Source: Paenibacillus sp. G2S3 (GTDB lineage Bacteria; Bacillota; Bacilli; Paenibacillales; Paenibacillaceae). From it: a DNA stretch of 64,000 bases. A model generated the notes under the pieces. The model searched no databases and was not told the origin of the DNA. It was given only the letters and a program-made list of their open reading frames with translations. This document shows, in pieces, positions 25,667 to 34,809 of the stretch. The stretch is taken from contig NZ_CP126095.1 of NCBI RefSeq assembly GCF_030123105.1, positions 1,240,001-1,304,000 of the forward strand. The letters run 5' to 3'. Position numbers and translations under genes: made by a program. Every line of letters begins with the position of its first letter. The stretch's first letter is position 1.

Positions 25667-27979
25667 TTAGCTTACCTCTTGAACAGCTTGCATAAAGGTC
25701 TTCAATGCGGAGGACTTTGCCCCTTTGATCCATTGCTTCAATGTATCCGACTGACCATTCACATACCATCCGAGTTTTTCCTTCAACTCCTGGTCAAAGT
25801 TATTAGGCTGTTTCGTTCGTTCGGTTATGAGCTGATCAACCATTTGTGGCCAACGATACCCACTAAGACCAAAGCTGTGTTCAGGGTAACGTTCAGCCAG
25901 TGTCAGTACAGAAGAGAGTGACTCACCAGCGTATAATTCTGCCGCCAAATAGCTGCCAATAAAGCGATGGCTGTTATCATGATCTAAGGCGATAGCAAAT
26001 TGTTCCCGAGTTTCTTTCAGCTTGCCTTGATGCATGAGAGCTACGGCGTTTATAGAGCGTACATAACTGTTTAATTCGATTTGGTTTAACTCGTTGTAGC
26101 GGGAATGAAATTCGTTATATGATTTCCAGTCCTTATGGTCAAAATAGTACTGCGTCAACGTGAAGGCATAATTAGAATAAGGATGTAACTGTATGAGCTT
26201 TTGGAGTGTAGGAATCGCCTGATCTTCTAATGAGTCATCCTTCGTGATGGACGATTTGGCGAGCAACAGCTTTACAAGCATGTGCAGGGCATGAGCATCC
26301 TCTGGATCATCTGCGACATTCTGTTGATACATTTCAAGGGCTTGATCAGGTTTCTTATTCAGTAAGAGTTGATCAGCCGTGGTCAGTTCTCGTTCCTTGA
26401 GATAAAAGAAAGGAAGATTGCCGACGGTGTCTTCGTTCAACCTGTAGCCATTACTGCGGGTAATCAGGCGTCCATCCGTATCAAATGCCTCGATATTCCA
26501 AGAAAAGCGTGCTTCCGGATTCATGAACACAAGAAAAGATAGAGGATCAATCGATTCAAAGCCTTCTCCGCCGCTACCGTAGGAGAAACCACTGTTGTAG
26601 TAGAGTTCATCTACTGGAATGGAGACTTGATTATCTGTGATATGGTCCCGAATCTGCGAACTGAAGGAGCTCCCCACCGTCGAGACCCCTCCGCTTAAAC
26701 GATAGTAAGCCGCACCATCAACAGCCTTCCAGTGAAAATCTACAGACTGACCTGTTATCGTCTCCTGATTAATAGGAGATTGAAGCTCAAGCAGAGGTTG
26801 CAGAACAATGCTCTCATTCAACCTATCACCCGGTTTAACTTCAATCCAATCATCATACTGTACAGGCCAAGTCCAGCCGTCGATCTGATCATAGCTAAGT
26901 CCAAGCTGCAATTGATAGAAGCCCGGTATTACACCGTGAAATTCGAAACGCCCTTTATCGTCAGTAACGATTCGGTACGGTTCAGCAGCAGTGATGCTGT
27001 GATGAACCTCGCTTTCAGCGCGGAGAAAAATACCTGCACGCGAGATTGGAGTCCCATCGCTTCGGGTTAGGGTTCCGGATAAAACAGCTGTTGAGGTACT
27101 TTCCATATCTACAGCTGACTGAATGGCGGATCTTAGCGCTTCCAGCTGCATTTCGGTTTCTGAAGTACCTATCGCTGGTGCTGAACTTGATGATGAGCCT
27201 GCTGCACCACTGTCTGCAGTTGCTTTATCCGAATTGCTAGTGACAAGACTCATTTGGTTATGAATATCCTGCCAGTATTTTTTGTAGCTCTCCAGGCCAC
27301 TGGTTACTACGGCAAGGGCTTCTGGCGCTTTGCCTTTCGTGAAGAGCAGACGCCCGGTAAGCCATACTTTTTGCGCTTCTAGATCTTTCTGATTCTCGTA
27401 TGGAAATGTGATTTGTTCAAGAATAGCTTCAGCGGCTGTTGTATCCCCACGATTCAGAGCACGTTCTGCACGAAGGAATGCCAGCTCTTTTGCCACGCTA
27501 GAATTGCTGTCTAACTGTTTCGCGGCGGTGTTTAGCGCTTGATCTCCGTCGTCCCTACGACCAAGAGCATCATATTCGTAGGCAAGCAGCTTAGCCGCAA
27601 ATATACGTGTATTATTCGCTGGCCCATCTAGGATGTATTCCTCTAGTAAAGCGATTTTATCCTCCGGCAGCAAATCGGAAGTACTCGGTTCATCATGATT
27701 CCACTGACTCATAGAGGGACCAATATTAACATCATATCTATAGGGATCGTAGCCGTGCTCCTTATCAATGATATTGGTTTGAATAAGCTCCATACGTTTA
27801 CTACCAGTTGTAGACTCTAGCTTTTTCAGAAGCTCTGTACGGGCCAGGTTAGATTGAACGGCTGGGAGTTCCTCTATTTGTGCCCTTGAGGAGGGTAAGA
27901 AGTTAAATAGAAGAATGAGCAGGGAGGCTGGGAGCAGCACAAATGACACCAGATGTTTGATCTTGATCTTAATTCTCAT
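25667..27979 (-). CDS. Membrane-anchored TPR and carboxypeptidase-regulatory-like protein, ECF-linked
   Basis: The 770-residue protein has an N-terminal anchor (HLVSFVLLPASLLILLFNFL, residues 9-28). The extracytoplasmic part starts with tetratricopeptide-like helices (residues about 100-250). A beta-sandwich of the carboxypeptidase regulatory-like type follows (TLTRSDGTPISRAGIFLRAE, DDKGRFEFHGVIPGFYQLQLG), then a fibronectin-like piece (QSVDFHWKAVDGAAYYRLSGG) and C-terminal TPR repeats. I do not recognise a named family. Its start overlaps the small membrane gene upstream by 11 bp, and that gene overlaps an ECF sigma gene, so it probably belongs to a signal-transduction operon, perhaps as sensor or effector at the cell surface. 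Confidence 0.8.
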   Translation of the reverse strand: MRIKIKIKHLVSFVLLPASLLILLFNFLPSSRAQIEELPAVQSNLARTELLKKLESTTGSKRMELIQTNIIDKEHGYDPYRYDVNIGPSMSQWNHDEPSTSDLLPEDKIALLEEYILDGPANNTRIFAAKLLAYEYDALGRRDDGDQALNTAAKQLDSNSSVAKELAFLRAERALNRGDTTAAEAILEQITFPYENQKDLEAQKVWLTGRLLFTKGKAPEALAVVTSGLESYKKYWQDIHNQMSLVTSNSDKATADSGAAGSSSSSAPAIGTSETEMQLEALRSAIQSAVDMESTSTAVLSGTLTRSDGTPISRAGIFLRAESEVHHSITAAEPYRIVTDDKGRFEFHGVIPGFYQLQLGLSYDQIDGWTWPVQYDDWIEVKPGDRLNESIVLQPLLELQSPINQETITGQSVDFHWKAVDGAAYYRLSGGVSTVGSSFSSQIRDHITDNQVSIPVDELYYNSGFSYGSGGEGFESIDPLSFLVFMNPEARFSWNIEAFDTDGRLITRSNGYRLNEDTVGNLPFFYLKERELTTADQLLLNKKPDQALEMYQQNVADDPEDAHALHMLVKLLLAKSSITKDDSLEDQAIPTLQKLIQLHPYSNYAFTLTQYYFDHKDWKSYNEFHSRYNELNQIELNSYVRSINAVALMHQGKLKETREQFAIALDHDNSHRFIGSYLAAELYAGESLSSVLTLAERYPEHSFGLSGYRWPQMVDQLITERTKQPNNFDQELKEKLGWYVNGQSDTLKQWIKGAKSSALKTFMQAVQEVS

Positions 27980-28316
27980 GTTTCTTCACCGCCTGCTCAT
28001 AGATATCCTTCCAGTACGTATTGCCTCCGGCCTCAATGAGTTCCCGGTTCTTGTGCTGCTGAACGTTTTGTTGTGGCTGATGTTTAACCTCTGGTTGATG
28101 CAGGGTCAGCGAAACAACTAAAATAATGGCGCCGACTGCGCCTAAAGGTTTGACGGGGATCTCGATTTCTTTATTCCAGTAAGCCAAGAGACGGGCTCCA
28201 AAGGTTGGAGGGTGGGTCATTTTCAGGACTCGTTTGTGTCCTTCGAAGTGGATGGGTTGTAGTTCTTTCTCTAGTTGTTGCTTGATAGCTTCGCGTTCCG
28301 TATTCTCCGTGTTCAT
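27969..28316 (-). CDS. Small membrane protein, putative anti-sigma factor
   Basis: The 115-residue product has a soluble N-terminal part (EREAIKQQLEKELQPIHFEGHKR), one likely membrane span around residues 60-75 (VGAIILVVSLTLH), and a short polar tail. It lacks an obvious ZAS zinc motif. Its start codon shares a base with the sigma factor stop (TAATG), and its 3' end overlaps the large surface protein gene, so the three form a tight operon. Membrane topology and position suggest a non-canonical anti-sigma factor; this is inference from context. Confidence 0.6.
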   Translation of the reverse strand: MNTENTEREAIKQQLEKELQPIHFEGHKRVLKMTHPPTFGARLLAYWNKEIEIPVKPLGAVGAIILVVSLTLHQPEVKHQPQQNVQQHKNRELIEAGGNTYWKDIYEQAVKKHEN

Positions 28317-28861
28317 TAGAAATGTCCCTCCTTCTCCAAAATCTTTTTTAAGAGCGTCCGTCCTCTAGCGAGCCGGGATTTAATCGTATTCTCAGGTGTA
28401 TTCAATTGCTCGGAAATTTCACGGATGCTCATCTCATGAAAGTAATATAACGTCAGACATTCGCGATATACATAATCGAGATTCCTGATGGAATCGGCCA
28501 GTCTAACATTATGCCATTCCACCATAAAAAGCTCTTCTGCCCCGGCAGTGAAGCCCGCATCATCGCTGGCTTGTAGCTCTGCTCCACCCGAGGGGAAAAT
28601 ATTACGCCAGCTCCAAGTCCGCTGCTTCATGCGGCAGCGGTTGACTACGATGCGAATGAGCCAAGCCTTTAACCGTTCCGGATCCTGTAACTGACTCATT
28701 TTGGCATACGCTTGAATAAAAGTATCTTGTACCGCTTCTTCGGCACTGTGTCGATCTTTGAGCAGTAAGCAAGCGGTTCGGAGCAGCATATCGCCGTAAT
28801 CGTCCATCAACAGGCGGAGAGCTGACTCATCCTTAGCTTTGATTCTGTCTATAATATTCAG
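28316..28861 (-). CDS. ECF RNA polymerase sigma factor (possible CTG start)
   Basis: Region 2 (LLMDDYGDMLLRTACLLL, SAEEAVQDTFIQAYAKM) and region 4 (YVYRECLTLYYFHEMSIREISEQL, ENTIKSRLARGR) define an ECF sigma factor of about 181 residues. The frame is open upstream to a TTG at 29041, but that stretch contains a TTGCA-type repeat element and unconvincing protein sequence. A strong AAAGGGAGGGG site lies 8 bases before a CTG at 28861, giving MNIIDRIKAKDESALR, which is where sigma region 2 normally begins. No ATG, GTG or TTG lies between this point and region 2. I therefore place the start at CTG, with moderate confidence. Confidence 0.8.
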   Translation of the reverse strand: MNIIDRIKAKDESALRLLMDDYGDMLLRTACLLLKDRHSAEEAVQDTFIQAYAKMSQLQDPERLKAWLIRIVVNRCRMKQRTWSWRNIFPSGGAELQASDDAGFTAGAEELFMVEWHNVRLADSIRNLDYVYRECLTLYYFHEMSIREISEQLNTPENTIKSRLARGRTLLKKILEKEGHF

Positions 28862-29006
28862 ATGAAGCTCCCCTCCCTTTACTAATAAGATGCGGCTTGG
28901 AGGATTAAGGTTGCGTTTGTTTGGAATATTTTTACTGAGGGGAAGGTGTTTCCCGTAATGATGTCTCGAGACGGCGTCCCATGAGCTCCTCAAGATGTGC
29001 CTCCCA

Positions 29007-29185
29007 TTGCACTTTGTACAATAGAACTTGTCCTGAAACAAGAGAAATTGAATTCTGCTGCATTTTGTACATTCAAAATAGCTAAGAAACGTCTAATTAG
29101 GGGGTTTTGGCGGATTCTATTGCAAGAAGTGCAATGCATTGCTTTTTTTGAAGCAAACAGCCCCAATCTATTACACTTTCTGCAA
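29007..29185. repeat. TTGCA-type four-motif element, copy 1
   Basis: Four 15-bp imperfect palindromes of the form TTGCA-N5-TGCAA start at 29007, 29058, 29120 and 29171 (spacings 51, 62 and 51). Copy 2 lies at 32844 with spacings 50, 62 and 51. It occupies the divergent region between the sigma factor and the lipoprotein gene. From its end to 29372 I see only probable promoter DNA. Confidence 0.8.
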
Positions 29186-29372
29186 TGAAATCCTCAAATG
29201 GGGAGAATTAATCCCTGATCTATTGATTTTCAGCAGATTTGGGTAAATGATAGTTAGGCACAAGCCTAGCCTTCCTTGTCGGATGTAACTTTTTAATTAC
29301 TCTAACGTCAATAAGTGCAGTTCCATTTGTTTGCAAAATGACTTTGAGCCAACCTACTAAGGAGATGACATC

Positions 29373-30053
29373 ATGTCAGCACAGATTAAATTTTTAGCAG
29401 TCTCAGTTTTGCTCACAGGAATGATTGGATTAGCTGGATGCAGCTCGAACAAAGAGCAAGCTAATTCAGCCACCCCAACGATAGCACCAACTGAAACGGC
29501 TGTAACAGCAACCACAGAACCAGAAGTTAGTCCATCAACCCCTCCTGCGGAAACTGCACCATCAGCGACCACTTCTCCTACGGAGACTAATAAAGATACA
29601 GCCAACGCAGGTTCGCAGAATAGCGACAAACAACTCAAAGAACTACTTGAGCTTGCCAAAAAGGGTAAGGTTCCGGGGGTTGAATATGTTGCTCATACCG
29701 GACTTATTGATGAGGTAGAAGCGGACTGGGGTAAGCCCGATCAACAAGAGCCAGCGGGAAAAGGTATTTATGCAACCTACACTGATGAACATGTCGTATT
29801 CGGATTCAATAAAGGGAGCCTAATCTTCGATGTTCGTTCCAGTGATACTGCGCTGCAAGACCTGACACTGAAACAAATCGAGGGGACGCTAGGCAAGCCG
29901 GATGATACCAAAGTGAACGGCGAGGATAAAATCTACACTTATCAAGCCAATGATCAATTTCAGTTGAAATTCATTATTCCAAATTCGACAGGTAAAGTGG
30001 GTCACATCTCCGTGTTTAGTGAACAGGATTCCACCAATAATATGGCTGGCTAA
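29373..30053 (+). CDS. YjgB-like (DUF4309) lipoprotein
   Basis: This 226-residue protein has a lipoprotein signal (VSVLLTGMIGLAGC, modified Cys23), then a Thr/Pro/Ser/Glu-rich linker to about residue 85, then a C-terminal domain matching the DUF4309/YjgB type: VPGVEYVAHTGLIDEVEADWGKPD, GIYATYTDEHVVFGFNKG and LKQIEGTLGKPDDTKV. The domain recalls SmpA/BamE-like folds; the function is unknown. The ATG at 29373 follows AAGGAGATG. It is monocistronic with a terminator at 30075. Confidence 0.85.
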   Translation: MSAQIKFLAVSVLLTGMIGLAGCSSNKEQANSATPTIAPTETAVTATTEPEVSPSTPPAETAPSATTSPTETNKDTANAGSQNSDKQLKELLELAKKGKVPGVEYVAHTGLIDEVEADWGKPDQQEPAGKGIYATYTDEHVVFGFNKGSLIFDVRSSDTALQDLTLKQIEGTLGKPDDTKVNGEDKIYTYQANDQFQLKFIIPNSTGKVGHISVFSEQDSTNNMAG

Positions 30054-30074
30054 GAATAATAACCGTTTCGTGCG

Positions 30075-30118
30075 AAAAGAGCAATCATGCAGTGAAATCT
30101 GTGGATTGCTCTTTTTGT
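30075..30118 (+). terminator. Rho-independent terminator
   Basis: AAAAGAGCAATC (30075-30086) pairs with GATTGCTCTTTT (30104-30115), followed by T residues. Confidence 0.85.
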
Positions 30119-30204
30119 ATGTTTATTTTTGCTCTGGAGTCCCCCTTGGGCTGACTGATATAATGTAACCAATGAGCGGATTCGGGGGAAAGTGAGGTTC
30201 TATC

Positions 30205-31356
30205 ATGCAGCTGGAATTAATCGAAAGTGAATACAAAGTGACCGGAGATGGGATAACGATCGAATTATTCCCAAAAGAATTTACGCTTTTTCAGTTCTTG
30301 TACAAAAATAGAGGACGTACGTTCAGTCGGGAACAGTTGCTGGATAACGTATGGCCATTGGAGTATCCGGTAGAACGAACGGTAGATGATCATATTTATA
30401 GGCTTCGTAAAAAGCTTAGCAAGCTACAAGGCTTAGATATTAAGACTGTTCGTGGATTTGGTTATAGTCTGACGATGCAGGAGCCATCTGTAACTATGAC
30501 CAATCCGACTACATATGACGCAAAGATGCAAGAGACGATGCGTGAGGTATTCGTAAAATATCATCAATACGGCCAAGGACGATCCATGTTAACCCTAGCG
30601 AGACAACAGGATGTTTTGGGTTATGAAATGGATCCGTTCTATTCGATCTATATTCATTTTGTGCAGGGAGATTTGGAATGGCTTCTGAACACAGAGGAAG
30701 TTGAGATAGAAGAGCGTTTCTATTCTTTGTTGATCTGTTATATTTTTTTGGGTGATCCAAAGCAGAAACTGGAGTTCTGCGAGCTAGTCCTTGAGAAAAA
30801 GATTCTTTTGCCGCCCCAGCATCGTGAAATGGAGATTCTTAATATTCTGGATTTGTACACATTTGCCGGGCAACCGGAAAAAGCACTACAACGATTAAAG
30901 CTAACGCATGAAGTGATTAAAGAGCCTGGGTATGAGAACTTCATTCCTGTAACGGCCATTTCCGAAATGCTCGTACACTTGTGGATGGGGACAGCAGATC
31001 AGGAATTGGAACGGATGGCGAAAGCCATTGAAGTGCTTTTGTTGGAAAAGCCCTTTTTGCGTGAGATCGGCAGTTATAAGGTTGCAAGAGGATTATGGAT
31101 GTTACGGCGTAAGTCTTGGCGTGAAGCAGAGGAATTATTGGATGAGGCGCTCCAGGTGCTGGAGATGTCGGGATTCGTGCCGATGCAGATATATGCATTA
31201 TACCGAATTGTTCACTATTGTAACGAGTTTTCCCCAAAGTCAGCTTTGCATCAGAAATATGCAGATTTATTTGAACGAGAGAAAGAAGAGCGGGGATTCC
31301 ATCGTTTGGAGCAAGCCTTGGAAAACGTGCTTATGAATATCGTGACAGGTCTCTGA
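30205..31356 (+). CDS. Winged-helix (OmpR-type) regulator with helical repeat domain
   Basis: The 383-residue protein starts directly with an OmpR/PhoB-type winged helix (LFPKEFTLFQFLYKNRGRTFSREQLLDNVW, then RTVDDHIYRLRKKLSKL and VRGFGYSL, residues about 15-95). There is no receiver domain in front. The remaining 280 residues are alpha-helical and resemble TPR/BTAD repeats (GQPEKALQRLKLTHE, KSWREAEELLDEALQVLE). This is the layout of SARP/CadC-like one-component regulators without a membrane span. The MFS gene follows 75 bp later on the same strand and is the likely target. The signal is unknown. Confidence 0.85.
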   Translation: MQLELIESEYKVTGDGITIELFPKEFTLFQFLYKNRGRTFSREQLLDNVWPLEYPVERTVDDHIYRLRKKLSKLQGLDIKTVRGFGYSLTMQEPSVTMTNPTTYDAKMQETMREVFVKYHQYGQGRSMLTLARQQDVLGYEMDPFYSIYIHFVQGDLEWLLNTEEVEIEERFYSLLICYIFLGDPKQKLEFCELVLEKKILLPPQHREMEILNILDLYTFAGQPEKALQRLKLTHEVIKEPGYENFIPVTAISEMLVHLWMGTADQELERMAKAIEVLLLEKPFLREIGSYKVARGLWMLRRKSWREAEELLDEALQVLEMSGFVPMQIYALYRIVHYCNEFSPKSALHQKYADLFEREKEERGFHRLEQALENVLMNIVTGL

Positions 31357-31431
31357 TAATTCTCTGACAATTCTCCGTTACATTAAGATCATGCTTCATA
31401 TGTTCTTAATTGTAACTTGGAGGAATGTCCG

Positions 31432-32727
31432 ATGAATGCTTCATCACAAGCAGGAACGAGTCTGCTAAAAAACAAAGTGTATATGCGTGTGTACAGCGCG
31501 TTCGCGACAGCTACTTTTGGGGATTGGTTCGATGCACTGGCAATTCAGGTGCTTGTAGGGTACCGTTGGCAAGCTAGTCCGTTAATGCTCGCCTTGATTC
31601 CGGTCTCTATAGCTTTACCTGGGATTCTCCTCGGCTCGGTTGCAGGGGTAGCGGCTGATCGGCTGAATAAGCTGAAACTAATGCGCATGTGCGATCTACT
31701 TACGGCATTGTTAACAGTACTAGTGCTTTTTGCTCCCAGTATGGTGTGGCTACTTCCGTTACTGATGCTGCGAGCTGCTATCTCCACGTTAAACGTACCT
31801 GCCCAGCAGTCGATGACCCGCAGTTTGGTTAGAGAGGATCAACTGCTTCAAGCCACCTCACTTAATGGAATCGTAAATCAGGGCTCCAAAATCGCTGGGC
31901 CATTGCTGGGTGGCTTTGCATTGTCTGTGCTGACACCACAGTGGTGCATTTTGATTAATGCTTGTCTCAGAGGTTGCTCGTACCTGCTTCTATTGACCGT
32001 TAAGAACAATGAGGTGGGTCAAGTCAGCTCAGATCAGGGCAAAAAAGAGGAACAGGTCCCCCTTCGCACGATGTGGAAGGAAGGCTGGAGTTTTATGCTC
32101 CGCAGCAGACTGCTGCTGAACAGCATGCTGTTTGGTTTAGTCGGTGCGTTAGCTATTCAGATGATCGATTTCCAGTTTACTAGTCTATTCAGAATTATTG
32201 CACCTGCTGAGGAATCTATGTTGGGCTGGCTTGTGGCGGCAACTGGCGTGGGTGCTATATTCATGATCATGGTCATGAACAAAATGAACCGGGGAACAGG
32301 CTACGGCTGGAAGCTAGGTACAGGTTATGCACTTATTGGTGTAGCGGTTGGAGGGCTTGGCCTGCTTCAGCCAGGCGTCACCAGCCTTCCTGTATTGCTG
32401 CTAGGATTTGTACTGGGTCTCGGAAACGGAATGTTTATGATTACGTTCAATTATTGCTTGCAAAAAGAAACACCGCCGCACATGACAGGGCGTGTGTTCG
32501 GTATTCAGAGTACCATTCTGAGCGGAGTTATGATTGGCGCTCCACTCCTCGGTGGAATGCTGGTTCAGGCCGCTGGGCCTAGCCGAATCTTTTTTAACTT
32601 TGGTATCGTAATCGCTTTGATTGGTGTGCTGGGCATCGTATTCGGACGCGTGCTTTGGCCTAAGGAGAAGGAGATGACGGATAGCATAGTGGAGCAATCT
32701 GTGAAGGTTAAAGTGATGGAAACTTAA
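31432..32727 (+). CDS. MFS transporter (probable drug or metabolite exporter)
   Basis: This membrane protein of about 431 residues has about 12 hydrophobic spans. Typical MFS features include the GDWFDALAIQVLVGYRW start, VAGVAADRLNKLKLMRMCDLL (motif A region) and a second-half GFVLGLGNGMFMITF span. It resembles the MDR-type family of Gram-positive exporters (MefA/MacA-like). I chose the ATG at 31432 because TTGGAGGA lies 7 bases upstream. It is paired with the winged-helix regulator upstream. Substrate unknown. Confidence 0.88.
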   Translation: MNASSQAGTSLLKNKVYMRVYSAFATATFGDWFDALAIQVLVGYRWQASPLMLALIPVSIALPGILLGSVAGVAADRLNKLKLMRMCDLLTALLTVLVLFAPSMVWLLPLLMLRAAISTLNVPAQQSMTRSLVREDQLLQATSLNGIVNQGSKIAGPLLGGFALSVLTPQWCILINACLRGCSYLLLLTVKNNEVGQVSSDQGKKEEQVPLRTMWKEGWSFMLRSRLLLNSMLFGLVGALAIQMIDFQFTSLFRIIAPAEESMLGWLVAATGVGAIFMIMVMNKMNRGTGYGWKLGTGYALIGVAVGGLGLLQPGVTSLPVLLLGFVLGLGNGMFMITFNYCLQKETPPHMTGRVFGIQSTILSGVMIGAPLLGGMLVQAAGPSRIFFNFGIVIALIGVLGIVFGRVLWPKEKEMTDSIVEQSVKVKVMET

Positions 32728-32843
32728 GGCTGCTGATTTATTCGGAAAAAAGCTTGCGGAAGTGGGAGTGGAGGTCAGGCAAACTAGCCAGACTAGAGAG
32801 CTTGAGTAGCACAGACTACCTAGCGGGCTTACCTAGCATTTAG

Positions 32844-33021
32844 TTGCAGAATCTGCAATTAAATGCTGTTCCATCGTTCAAAGCGAACTTTAGTTGTATT
32901 TAGTGCAGCTATAATTTGATTTTTTCTCTTTTGGGGTACAAATGATGGTTTTTAGTTGCACAAACTACACTTATTTGCTCAGCAGATCACTTTTTACGCT
33001 TAATAGTTGTATAGAGTGCAA
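32844..33021. repeat. TTGCA-type four-motif element, copy 2
   Basis: Four 15-bp motifs start at 32844 (TTGCAGAATCTGCAA), 32894, 32956 and 33007. Linkers show weak similarity to copy 1 in the same orientation, including a G4-5 run about 20 bp before the third motif. The 406-bp spacer holds no gene; besides this element only a small hairpin at 33056 is visible. Confidence 0.8.
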
Positions 33022-33055
33022 TTAAGTGATTTTCTAGCTCGATGGAATAGTTTCA

Positions 33056-33077
33056 GGCCCGCAAGGGCTCTTTTTAT
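33056..33077 (+). terminator. Short terminator-like hairpin
   Basis: GGCCC-GCAA-GGGCT followed by TCTTTTT. The stem is only 4-5 bp, so strength is uncertain. Confidence 0.45.
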
Positions 33078-33133
33078 TGTATGAAGGAGTTCGGATAGAA
33101 CACGAGAAATTGTAGAGGTAGAGGAGGGGAAGA

Positions 33134-33700
33134 ATGGCAACTTTTATTTATATGGTAAGGCATGGAGAGTCACCCAAGCTGCCCGGAGGAACTGAGAGAA
33201 CACGTGGATTAACAGCGAAGGGGGAGGCGGATGCCCGTAAGATAACGGAAAAATTACGTCTCGAAGGAATTCAAGCCTTCTATTCAAGTCCATATCTTCG
33301 GGCTATACATACGATTGCTGGATTGGCACAGGAGGTAGGGGCAGAGATTCAAGGAGTTGAAGATCTTCGGGAAATCCATTTTTCGAACGGAAATAAGATC
33401 ATGCCTGACCAGGAGCTATATCCATTACTGGCAACAATGTTTGCTGATCCGCATTTTGTTCCGGTTGGTGGGGAATCCATTCATACGTGTCAGAAGCGAT
33501 CAGTTAGCGTGCTGCAAGAAATACTGAATAAACACAGTGGGCAAAAGGTTGCGATTGGCACTCACGGTGCAGTCATGACGCTTATGATGAATTATTTTGA
33601 CGCCAATTATGATCTGGATTTTCTACTACAAACCACAAAGCCGGATATTTATAAAATGGAATTCGCAGGCGGAACGTTAGTGGGTGTAGAAAGGTTGTGA
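33134..33700 (+). CDS. Histidine phosphatase family protein
   Basis: The 188-residue protein belongs to the phosphoglycerate mutase-like branch: the phospho-accepting His is in MVRHGES (residues 7-13), the second Arg in FYSSPYLRAIHTI, and the C-terminal catalytic His in VAIGTHGAVMTL. It removes phosphate from an unidentified small molecule or protein. Cytoplasmic, no signal peptide. The ATG at 33134 follows GAGGGGAAG. It stands alone between two repeat elements. Confidence 0.9.
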   Translation: MATFIYMVRHGESPKLPGGTERTRGLTAKGEADARKITEKLRLEGIQAFYSSPYLRAIHTIAGLAQEVGAEIQGVEDLREIHFSNGNKIMPDQELYPLLATMFADPHFVPVGGESIHTCQKRSVSVLQEILNKHSGQKVAIGTHGAVMTLMMNYFDANYDLDFLLQTTKPDIYKMEFAGGTLVGVERL

Positions 33701-33747
33701 TATAGGGTGACCAGCTCCACCGCCGAGGCATCATCCGCTGAGCGAGC

Positions 33748-33922
33748 GGACCCAGATGGCGCTATTCGCAGATTTTTCGCTTTTGGAGCATAGTTTCGGA
33801 CTCCAGCGGCGTTATTCCTTAAAAAAAGCGCCATATGGGATGTTTTTTATACCATTAGCGACTCTGGGGTCCGATACCCTACTAAATTTGGGATAAAGCT
33901 GTGTTTAAGGTCCGTTGTGTCC
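33748..33922. repeat. CGGAC-type four-motif element, copy 2
   Basis: Direct motifs at 33748 (GGACCCAGATGGCGCTATT) and 33798; inverted motifs at 33854 and 33904. Spacings are 50, 56 and 50 bp. The linkers share CTTTTGGAGCATAGTTTC with the copies at 17875 and 61669. It lies between convergent genes. Confidence 0.82.
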
Positions 33923-33975
33923 GATACTTACATGATGGAAATTACGTATCCATAAATCAAGATGTGTTTATTCAT

Positions 33976-34022
33976 AAGGATGGTCTAGCTTAGATAATGT
34001 TTGCTAGGAACCATCCTTTTGT
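33976..34022. terminator. Bidirectional terminator
   Basis: AAGGATGGT (33976-33984) pairs with ACCATCCTT (34010-34018), followed by T residues, between convergent genes. Confidence 0.7.
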
Positions 34023-34026
34023 TTAT

Positions 34027-34809
34027 TTACAAGCTATAAAATCGCTTAGTATTCGCAGTTAGTATCTCTTCCGCTTGGCCAGGGTTGTAGTCATGGAGCG
34101 CTCCCCAAGCGGCGGCGACGTCTCGAATCATCGATGGATGGGTGATTTTACCCGCAAAAGATCCTTCAAACGGCCAAGGGCCATCGGTTTCCGCCATGAC
34201 AAGCTCTGGCGGATAGCGGCGGGCAAGCTCCTGAATCTCCGTCTCGTATAGGATATCAGGGGTGAAAGAGATATAGTATCCATTCTTAATCATACGGGCA
34301 ATGGCTTCCTCGGGTCCCTTAAACCAATGGAAGTGGGCACGCTGAATATTGTGTTTCACTAGCAGATCACAGGCAATCAGCGCATCCTCATAAACAGCAT
34401 GCAGCACGACAGGTTTATCTAAGCGTGCAGCAAGCTCAAGCAACTGATCAAGAAGCTGAATATAAGGCTCCATATCAAAAGCTTCGCCGCGCTCCAAAGC
34501 CTCAGCACGTGAATAATAAGGCAGACCAATTTCACCCACAGCGATGAAATCCTCCCGAGGTTGACCCTCAATCCATTCCAGCAGATTGGATAACTCAGTT
34601 TCCTGTGGTAATGGTTGTTCGGGATGAAAGCCATAAGCTGAGCGAACCACTCTGGGATAGGTAGTGGCAAGCTTTTGGGTGCGAATGCAAGAGTCTAAAT
34701 TCATGGAGACAGCAATCAGGGCTTCGATCCCCAAGCTAGGCAGCTCACGCAACATTTGTTCCGAAACCTCAGAATCGTATTGTTCTAAATGGATATGGGC
34801 ATCAATCAT
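34027..34809 (-). CDS. TatD-family metal-dependent hydrolase
   Basis: The 260-residue protein shows TatD features: MIDAHIHLE with the first metal-binding histidines, YGFHPEQPL, VGEIGLPYY with a metal-ligand Glu, VVLHAVYEDAL, HFHWFKGPEEA and a final AETDGPWPFEG with the catalytic Asp. TatD proteins are deoxyribonucleases or exonucleases; this one is of the shorter divergent type. Its ATG at 34809 overlaps the stop of the upstream lipoprotein gene by four bases, so the two are translationally coupled although their functions do not obviously fit. Confidence 0.88.
   Translation of the reverse strand: MIDAHIHLEQYDSEVSEQMLRELPSLGIEALIAVSMNLDSCIRTQKLATTYPRVVRSAYGFHPEQPLPQETELSNLLEWIEGQPREDFIAVGEIGLPYYSRAEALERGEAFDMEPYIQLLDQLLELAARLDKPVVLHAVYEDALIACDLLVKHNIQRAHFHWFKGPEEAIARMIKNGYYISFTPDILYETEIQELARRYPPELVMAETDGPWPFEGSFAGKITHPSMIRDVAAAWGALHDYNPGQAEEILTANTKRFYSL

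Noticed and set aside
28316..29041. Extended 241-residue sigma factor from TTG at 29041
   Set aside because: The extra N-terminus overlaps a repeat element and does not look like protein; no ribosome binding site is seen.
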